Source: Rhodoferax sp. (GTDB taxonomy: Bacteria > Pseudomonadota > Gammaproteobacteria > Burkholderiales > Burkholderiaceae_C). Taken from it: a stretch of DNA of 64,000 bases. Every line of letters begins with the position of its first letter. Within the stretch, counting starts at the first letter, position 1. Shown here one piece after another: positions 58,739 through 64,000 of this stretch. The translations under genes and the position numbers were made by a program. A model generated the notes under the pieces. That model did no database searches, was not told the DNA's origin, and saw only the letters and a program-made list of their open reading frames with translations. The stretch lies in NCBI GenBank assembly GCA_024236015.1, contig JACKLK010000003.1, forward strand, positions 248,001 to 312,000, read 5' to 3'.

Positions 58739-60743
58739 ATGACTGTTTTCTCCCTTCGTAAGGCGCCAAGCCGGCTTCGAGTGAGTTCAGCAATATTTCG
58801 TGGCTGTTGACCTCTGCCCCATCAACGGACACCAACCGCTTGTCAGTCGGGTAGCCCGAGAAGACTCGGTATATTGGCTTGCCGTCTACCGTTTCCTTGG
58901 CCGTGTAGAGTATGTAGTCCGCTTCGACAGAAGCTCCGACAGTACTGTTGTGGGTAACGACGATGACCGGCATCGTCTCAGAGATACTCTTCAAGATTTG
59001 ATTTACCTCGCGCTTGAGGAACAGGTTGTCGAAGGAAGACTCCGGTTCGTCGACTAGTAGTAGGTCATAGTTCTGAGCATCGGCGATCTCTTGTAATAGT
59101 CGAAACTCCGATCTTTCGCCTCCCGATACTTCATGGCCGTCCCTGTTCAAGATTCGGTACGTGATCTTTGCGAAGAGGCGATAGTAGTCCGCGGTTGCAA
59201 GGTCTTCGATCTCCTTGATTCTCTGCAGGTAGGCGTAGGCATCCTCATAGCTTGTGAACGCATCGCTAAAGGCGAGCTTCCTTCCGCTGGCCTGCTTGAC
59301 CTCGCCAGCGCCAGCGAATGGGTGCTTTCGAATTTCGATACGGAACCCCTGCAAAGTATCCTCAGAGATGACGGCGGGCTTTCTGAGTAGACTCACGATC
59401 TCGATGAATCGGTCGATTCGCTTGCGATTCATGGCTACGGCGTAGAGGTCGACATCTTTGACTTGGACAGCGGAAGTCCGAATCTGCAGGTTTTGCTTGA
59501 TCTCCTTCACAAGATCGTTGACAACTCTCTTCTTTCTGAAGTCCAGTGACGCCGCACGCAGTGTTTCAATCAGTTCCAGAGCCAATCTCTTAAGCGACGC
59601 AAGATCGACATGCCTCTCAATGATTGGGCGGTACTCAACATTCTCAATCAACTGACGGACCGAGCCAATAAGCGCCTGAAGCGTTTCAGAATTTCCGACC
59701 GGAAAGTCAACTTCATCAAACAGGGCGGTGTTGGAGAAGGCGTCGCGCCGATCTGTCTCGTCCGCGAAGCGCAACAGAGTGCTCAGATAGGTTTCAACCG
59801 CTCGGGTGTCCACGTCCAAATCGATTGAAATGACCTCATCCAGTACCCGCTTGAGACCGGACAGGTATTGATCGCCGAAGGCACTTCTCTTCCGCTCGAC
59901 GCCGACTGCGAACTCGCGCTCGGAGGTGGCGTCCTCTTGCTGCACCAAGGAGAACTGTTTGATGTACTTGACGTTCTTTACGAGTCTGCTGATTTTGTCG
60001 AGGGTATGGGACTTGCCGGTAGAGCGAGATCCCAACAGAACATTCAGGCCAGTAGACACGCTTTGCCCGTTATCGAAAACCTGCCACAACCTATTGCCGT
60101 CACTCTCGGAAAGAGCAACTTTAGCCTTGTCTTGGAAACTACTTTTTAGGGCCTCAAGCGTCAGTGCACCGCAATCGACGAACGTCTGCCGCGTTGGGAA
60201 AGTAGCTAGATCCAACGACATGCGCGAATCGCTGAAAAGCACGGGCGTGAGCTTTGCGGGATCTTTGAAATTCCGGACAAACTTCTTCGCGCTATCAACC
60301 TCGCCGGCTGAAATAAATGGACGCAGTTTCTCAAGCGTTTCGCCAGCTATGGCGGGTCCCTTGTCATAGTGCGGAATGACAAGATACTTCTTGAGGTCGC
60401 CAAATATGGCTACTAGTTCATCAACCGAGATGCTGTCACCAATCTTTTGAATGCGACTGGTCACCTTTGCCGTCTTCCTCTCAAAGTCATCGACATCTGA
60501 AGGACCTGCGACGATAAGGACATGTCCCTTGTCCACGTTGATCTCTATCCCGGGAAACGTGGTGACAGGCAGGACACTTTGGATAGTGCGGAACTGGTCT
60601 CCATCAAATACATCGTGGTTGGTTACGGCTACAGCGTCTAGCTTCGCGTGTGCGACGTAGCGCGTGAACGAGTCGAGGCTGAAGCTGAACGCCCTGTCAC
60701 TCATGGTGGCGACAGTGTGGATGTGGAGATCAATCTTCTTCAA
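58716..60743 (-). CDS. PHP phosphoesterase fused to an ABC/SMC-type ATPase
   Basis: A 675-residue two-domain protein. Residues 1-175 form a PHP domain: His7 and His9 (DLHIHT), His43 and Asp44 (TNHDVFDG), Glu67 (FPGIEIN), His125 (VIPHYDKG) and Asp172 (FSDSR). An ABC-type ATPase follows with Walker A GSRSTGKS (238-245), the signature VSGGE (539-543), Walker B LLLVDEPES (561-569) and an H-loop His598 (VVTHNST), with helical segments between (380-450), as in SMC/RecF-like proteins. Similar PHP-AAA fusions of the TrlF type occur in defence islands. The metal-binding PHP site suggests a nuclease or phosphoesterase gated by ATP. The gene is AT-richer than its neighbours. Confidence 0.85.
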   Translation of the reverse strand: MKKIDLHIHTVATMSDRAFSFSLDSFTRYVAHAKLDAVAVTNHDVFDGDQFRTIQSVLPVTTFPGIEINVDKGHVLIVAGPSDVDDFERKTAKVTSRIQKIGDSISVDELVAIFGDLKKYLVIPHYDKGPAIAGETLEKLRPFISAGEVDSAKKFVRNFKDPAKLTPVLFSDSRMSLDLATFPTRQTFVDCGALTLEALKSSFQDKAKVALSESDGNRLWQVFDNGQSVSTGLNVLLGSRSTGKSHTLDKISRLVKNVKYIKQFSLVQQEDATSEREFAVGVERKRSAFGDQYLSGLKRVLDEVISIDLDVDTRAVETYLSTLLRFADETDRRDAFSNTALFDEVDFPVGNSETLQALIGSVRQLIENVEYRPIIERHVDLASLKRLALELIETLRAASLDFRKKRVVNDLVKEIKQNLQIRTSAVQVKDVDLYAVAMNRKRIDRFIEIVSLLRKPAVISEDTLQGFRIEIRKHPFAGAGEVKQASGRKLAFSDAFTSYEDAYAYLQRIKEIEDLATADYYRLFAKITYRILNRDGHEVSGGERSEFRLLQEIADAQNYDLLLVDEPESSFDNLFLKREVNQILKSISETMPVIVVTHNSTVGASVEADYILYTAKETVDGKPIYRVFSGYPTDKRLVSVDGAEVNSHEILLNSLEAGLAPYEGRKQSYEAVKDR

Positions 60744-60817
60744 GGCAGCCTCGCATCGTGGCTTTCGCAGCAGGCAGAAGGTGGCGTGGTGGTGACTCTG
60801 ATGCCTAACGCCGCCGC

Positions 60818-61180
60818 TCAGCCGACGCCGAAGACGGTCGGATGCAGCGGCCTGTTAAAGCGAGTGAGGTAGTCGACCGCCACGCCATTTCGGGCGTACC
60901 CCACAACTTTGAACCCGTGCTCAGTTTGCTCACCGGGCACGTGCACCGTTTCCAAAGCTTCGCGCACAGCTTCGAGTTGCGCGCGAGATGAAACTCTGAT
61001 TTCCACCCGCTCTATTGTCTTGTAGCCACCGACCTGAAAGTGATGGAACCATTCTCTGTCCCAAGCGGAGAGATACCCGGTCACTACGTCCAACGTTCTC
61101 CATTGCGGGGAGAGATGGCCAAGCTGGTGCATCGCCAACCGAACGTCATTCCACTTCGTGTCGTTCATGAGCGGATTCAT
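60818..61180 (-). CDS. DUF6678-like protein
   Basis: A 120-residue protein with MNDTKWNDVRLAMHQLGHLSPQWRTLDVVTGYLSAWDREWFHHFQVGGYKTIERVEIRV and VHVPGEQTEHGFKVVGYARNGVAVDYL. It resembles the DUF6678 family (WKxIRxAMxxLGPLSPxWRTxDVExGYxxxWDGEWFYHF), which has no known role. ATG 61180 or the internal ATG 61168 may be the start; neither has a strong RBS. It stands 75 bases upstream of the PHP-ATPase gene on the same strand, in the same AT-richer stretch, and could belong to the same cassette, though nothing proves this. Confidence 0.65.
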   Translation of the reverse strand: MNPLMNDTKWNDVRLAMHQLGHLSPQWRTLDVVTGYLSAWDREWFHHFQVGGYKTIERVEIRVSSRAQLEAVREALETVHVPGEQTEHGFKVVGYARNGVAVDYLTRFNRPLHPTVFGVG

Positions 61181-61510
61181 AGCCGCTTCAACTCAATATC
61201 GACCGCATAATGCTGCGGCCCACTTTACTGCCCCTGCCGTTCAGCAAGCACCGAAAGGCAACGCTCCCATGCCCTTCACGCTTCAACAAAAGAAGCACAA
61301 AACCCGGCCCATCACAATCTGCGTCCAGCGGCATATTTCTGTTCTCACCCACACGCCGAAACCGGCGTCGAAGCCGCAAATGTAACAAGAAGCAGCGCCC
61401 CGCGACGGCCCTACATGCTCCCCCAAACGGGGGACCGCCACGATGTCAGTAGTGGCCCCCCTGCGTACACGTCCCGCCGTGCCGACCTCGCGTCGGCAAC
61501 ACAGCCCCGC
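61181..61510. other. Intergenic stretch beyond the insert
   Basis: Some 330 bases with no supported gene. Composition returns to the GC-rich background from about 61400. Short frames over 61158-61452 have no family features. No terminal inverted repeats or attachment-site duplication was recognised at either end of the AT-richer insert. Confidence 0.4.
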
Positions 61511-62467
61511 TCAGGCCGGCCCCATCGGATGCAAGTCCTTGTGCGTGGCCACGACGAGTTGCCCTTCGGTGGTGATCCAGCCACGGTACATGCCCAGCGT
61601 GTTGTACGGCGCCACCGGATTGCCTTCGGCGCCCAGCGCGACGAGGCCGGCGCCGATGGCGTGGCTGGACAGGGTCTCGAACACCACCGCATGCGCGGCC
61701 GCGTCCAGCGCCTGGCCGGCGTATTGCATGCGCGCCGCGATGTCGTAGGCGGCGACGCGGCGGATGAAGATCTCGCCCTGGCCGGTGCAGGACACCGCAC
61801 ACACGCCGTCGCGGGCATAGGTGCCGGCGCCGATGATGGGGCTGTCGCCGATGCGGCCTTCGAGCTTGTTGTTGAAGCCGCCGGTGGAGGTGGCCGCCGC
61901 CAGGTGGCCGTCGGCGTCGCGCGCGACCGCGCCCACGGTGCCATGTTTCTCGGCCTCGGAGGCCGGGATGAAGGACCCGGTCGCTTCCTTTTCCTTCAGC
62001 GTGCGCACGGCGTCGATGCGGCGCTGGGTCGTGAACCAGGTGTTGGGCACCATCTCCAGCCCCTGCAATTCGGCAAAACGGTCGGCCGCGACGCCGCCGA
62101 GCATGACCACGCGCCCGGAATCGAGCACCGCGCGCGCCAGCTTGACCGGGTTGCGCGTGCGGCGCACGGTGCAGACCGCACCGGCGGCCAGCGTCGCGCC
62201 GTCCATGATGGAGGCGTCGAGTTCGTGATCGGCGCCTTCGGTCAGCGCCGCGCCGTGGCCGGCGTTGAAGTGCGGGCTGTCCTCGAGCACGACGACGGTG
62301 GCCTGCACCGCGTCCAGCGCCGATCCGCCCAGACGCAGGATGTGCCAGCCGGCGCGCAGTGCGTCGGCCATGTGTTGCCGGCTCTCGGCCCAGTCTTCGG
62401 CGCTTTGCAGGTCATGGGCCAGCGCGCCGCAGCCGCCATGCAGTCCTATCGCGATCTCCGCCATCAT
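61511..62467 (-). CDS. iaaA: Isoaspartyl peptidase/L-asparaginase (plant-type, Ntn hydrolase)
   Basis: A 318-residue Ntn hydrolase. The precursor is cleaved before the nucleophile Thr in KHGTVGAVARD, giving two subunits. GLHGGCGAL near the start, ALDAVQATVVVLEDSPHFNAGHGAALTEGADHELDASIMDG and STGGFNNKLEGRIGDSPIIGAGTYA (with the substrate-binding GDSPIIGAGTYA) are hallmarks. The enzyme hydrolyses isoaspartyl dipeptides and some L-asparagine. The two ATGs at 62467 and 62464 follow GGACGGAGGTGC. It is divergent from the SH3-protein gene. Confidence 0.93.
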   Translation of the reverse strand: MMAEIAIGLHGGCGALAHDLQSAEDWAESRQHMADALRAGWHILRLGGSALDAVQATVVVLEDSPHFNAGHGAALTEGADHELDASIMDGATLAAGAVCTVRRTRNPVKLARAVLDSGRVVMLGGVAADRFAELQGLEMVPNTWFTTQRRIDAVRTLKEKEATGSFIPASEAEKHGTVGAVARDADGHLAAATSTGGFNNKLEGRIGDSPIIGAGTYARDGVCAVSCTGQGEIFIRRVAAYDIAARMQYAGQALDAAAHAVVFETLSSHAIGAGLVALGAEGNPVAPYNTLGMYRGWITTEGQLVVATHKDLHPMGPA

Positions 62468-62861
62468 GCACCTCCGTCCAGCCTGAAATGAAACGGCCCC
62501 ACGCGCCTGCCGCGGGCACCCGCCGCGCGGAGCCGTGCCCATGCGTGAGTGGCCTCACGGAACCGGCACGAACAAGGTCGCCGTGCTCCTGTTGCGGGCA
62601 GTGTACGCCGGCCGCATCGGCTTGGACATCGTGTCGACGCGGGGTGTTTGCGCCCCTTGCTTCGCGCCGGAAAAGTGATGTGCTCCCGCGCCCGGACCGC
62701 GGGCCGCCGCCACGCACGCATACGCTTTTGCGCGGATACATGCGCGTGAGATGCTGAAAAAAGTATTGCGAGCGGTAACACGATTGCACGATTTGCCCGG
62801 CTTGTGCTTCATCTGGTCGGTGGCTGCCACTACAGTCGGGGGCATAGGAGATTTTTGCCAC
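62468..62861. other. Divergent intergenic region of iaaA and the SH3-protein gene
   Basis: About 390 bases with no supported gene. It should hold the promoters of both neighbours. TACAGT at 62831-62836 is a plausible -10 box for the SH3-protein gene, with a poor -35 (TTCATC, 62808-62813). ATAGGAG at 62844-62850 is its ribosome binding site. A possible short in-frame extension upstream is not supported. Confidence 0.4.
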
Positions 62862-63317
62862 ATGGATTTGACACGCGCCACGACCCGTTTTCTCAGCATC
62901 GCCGGCCTGTGCCTGGCGTTCGCCGCCGCCCCCGCCCTGGCCGAGATGGTCAGCATCAAGGGTTCGGTCGTCAACATGCGCTCGGGCCCTGGTACGAACA
63001 CCGAAGTCCTGTGGGAGCTCGAACGCGGCTACCCGCTGCAGGTGCTGCAGCGCAAGGGCAGCTGGCTGCAGGTCAAGGACTTCGAGAACGACACCGGCTG
63101 GGTTGCACGCGCACTCACCAGCAAGACGCCGCACCATATCGTCAAGGCTAGGATCGCCAACATCCGCAGCGGCCCGGGCACCGGCTACCGCATCGTCGGC
63201 AAGGCCGAGCGTTACGACCTGATGCGCACCCGCGGCGCCAAGTCCGGCTGGATCCGGGTCGAAGGGCGCGACGGCATCAAGGGCTGGATGTCCAAGCGGC
63301 TGCTCTGGGGCTGGTAG
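62862..63317 (+). CDS. Exported protein with two SH3b domains
   Basis: A 151-residue protein with signal peptide FLSIAGLCLAFAAAPALAE (about residues 9-27) and two bacterial SH3 domains: SVVNMRSGPGTNTEVLWELERGYPLQVLQRKGSWLQVKD and ARIANIRSGPGTGYRIVGKAERYDLMRTRGAKSGWIRVEG. Both repeat the NxRSGPGT start. SH3b domains bind peptidoglycan or peptides in the periplasm. The protein is of the common SH3-only type; the partner is unknown. The ATG at 62862 follows ATAGGAGATTTTTGCCAC. Its 3' end overlaps the convergent AtuA-like gene by 41 bases. Confidence 0.88.
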   Translation: MDLTRATTRFLSIAGLCLAFAAAPALAEMVSIKGSVVNMRSGPGTNTEVLWELERGYPLQVLQRKGSWLQVKDFENDTGWVARALTSKTPHHIVKARIANIRSGPGTGYRIVGKAERYDLMRTRGAKSGWIRVEGRDGIKGWMSKRLLWGW

Positions 63318-64000
63318 GCACGGCGTCGTCGCGGCGCGCCTGCAGTTCGGGCCGGGTCGACAACCAGGCCTGCGGCACCGGAACCGGCATGCCCAGCAGC
63401 ATCTGGGCCAGCCCCTTGCCCATCGGGTCGGTGCGCAGCGAACTCGGTGCCCCGCCATCGAGCGACTGGTCCAGATGGAAGTTGAGCGCGTGCAGGCCGG
63501 GCACGGCATACCGCTGCACCGACCCTTTCACCAGATGCGCCAGGTAGTCCTTCACGGCCGCCGGCGTCAGCACGTGCGCGAGCAGCGGCAGATAGGACGC
63601 GTCGCGCGCGATCACCGACAGGGTCGAGGTATCGCCCTTGTCGCCGGAACGGCCATGCGCCAGCAGAATCAGCGGCAGCTGCACCTGCGGGCCGGATGCG
63701 TCGAACGGCCGTGCGTCGGGCCGGTCCGCCACCGGCGACGGTGAGCCGGCGGGCGTTGGTTGCGGCGCCGCGGCCGCCGGCAGCGGAACCTCTTCGACCG
63801 CCATGCCCATCACCACGCGCGGAACGGCACACAGGGACTTGGGCACCAGGCAGGTGAACAGGCCGTGCAGCGGCTCCACCGCGGGCCGGCTGTTGAGCGT
63901 CAGCGAGCTGCCGCTGGTCGTGCCGGGCGCAAACGACACGCCGGGCGAGCGCGACTCGCGCGACAACAATTCGAGCGCCTGGGCATTGCGATGCAGCGCC
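63277..64000 (-). CDS. AtuA-type (DUF1446) protein, C-terminal part, cut by window edge
   Basis: The frame is open from the right edge and ends at 63277. LPLILLAHGRSGDKGDTSTLSVIARDASYLPLLAHVLTPAAVKDYLAHLVKGSVQRYAVPGLHALNFHLDQSLDGGAPSSLRTDPMGKGLAQMLLGMPVPVP is the C-terminal block (RSGDKGDTxxLSVIAR) of AtuA-like proteins (DUF1446), which act in acyclic terpene and methyl-branched acid catabolism. The N-terminal part is outside the window. The insert rich in Pro/Ala before the block (PLPAAAAPQPTPAGSPSPV) is a variable linker. It overlaps the end of the SH3-protein gene. Confidence 0.82.
   Translation of the reverse strand, partial: ALHRNAQALELLSRESRSPGVSFAPGTTSGSSLTLNSRPAVEPLHGLFTCLVPKSLCAVPRVVMGMAVEEVPLPAAAAPQPTPAGSPSPVADRPDARPFDASGPQVQLPLILLAHGRSGDKGDTSTLSVIARDASYLPLLAHVLTPAAVKDYLAHLVKGSVQRYAVPGLHALNFHLDQSLDGGAPSSLRTDPMGKGLAQMLLGMPVPVPQAWLSTRPELQARRDDAVPTSPRAAAWTSSP

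Noticed and set aside
1..64000. rRNA or tRNA genes, CRISPR arrays, transposases, integrases or phage genes
   Set aside because: None were recognised on either strand. The direct repeats at 37833 and the hexamer tract at 51841 are not CRISPR-like: no spaced repeats or cas genes.

Overview
The window is a chromosome segment of a very GC-rich Gram-negative bacterium. It is most likely a betaproteobacterium of the order Burkholderiales (Comamonadaceae or Rubrivivax/Leptothrix-like). This inference rests on the mix of RdgC, a DUF3079 protein, PEP-CTERM exported proteins, a TRAP transporter with CaiB-type CoA-transferase, a PQQ-free molybdo-oxidase with a Tat signal, and heavy G/C third positions. 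No rRNA, tRNA, CRISPR array, integrase or intact insertion sequence was seen.

Layout. (a) 1-3243: end of a cytosolic 5'-nucleotidase, an SbmA/YddA-type ABC exporter, queC and an unknown protein. (b) 3537-15728: an almost entirely plus-strand block with a PF10118 metal-dependent hydrolase, a sulfatase, a formylglycine-generating enzyme, a nitronate monooxygenase, a tandem DsbA-like protein, a second sulfatase, a beta-propeller-like unknown, a metallo-beta-lactamase-fold sulfatase-like hydrolase and a haloalkane dehalogenase. A divergent TetR gene sits inside it. The same 18-bp operator (CCATACACTTGTGTATTG) lies over the promoters at both ends of the block, so it looks like one regulon for desulfating and dehalogenating an unidentified compound. 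(c) 15831-27175: housekeeping genes, namely a short alpha-glucan phosphorylase, a methyltransferase, PPK2, an MFS exporter, an SDR, a YHS protein, RdgC, an HtrA-like protease, a flavodoxin-like protein, a TerB-like protein and a YadG/YadH-type ABC exporter. (d) 27465-31593: a VOC/YciI/VOC cluster with a LysR regulator. A chimeric dead copy of the two VOC genes lies just upstream. (e) 31572-41673: a catabolic unit under a GntR/FCD regulator, with class V aminotransferase, TRAP transporter DctPQM, enoyl-CoA hydratase and CaiB-type CoA-transferase on one strand, and the regulator plus a D-2-hydroxyglutarate/D-lactate-type FAD/FeS dehydrogenase on the other. (f) 41698-46540: radical SAM protein, AraC regulator, isoquinoline oxidoreductase-like IorAB pair and a DUF3079 protein.

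(g) 46668-51036: a debris zone with two PEP-CTERM exported proteins of lower GC, an intact isocitrate lyase/PEP mutase-family gene, a decayed internally deleted copy of the same gene and a fragment of an aldehyde dehydrogenase. (h) 51220-58047: a LOG-like protein, a response regulator, two hybrid sensor kinases around a methanogen-output-domain protein, and a DUF1428 protein. A hexanucleotide repeat tract lies in the divergent promoter region. (i) 58439-61180: a visibly AT-richer insert carrying a PHP phosphoesterase-ABC ATPase fusion, a small overlapping partner and a DUF6678 protein, probably a defence-type cassette. (j) 61511-64000: isoaspartyl peptidase, a double SH3 exported protein and the end of an AtuA-type protein.

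The best candidates for something undescribed are the TetR-controlled sulfatase/FGE/dehalogenase locus in (b) and the PHP-ATPase pair in (i). All functional calls come from reading motifs by eye; no database search was run.
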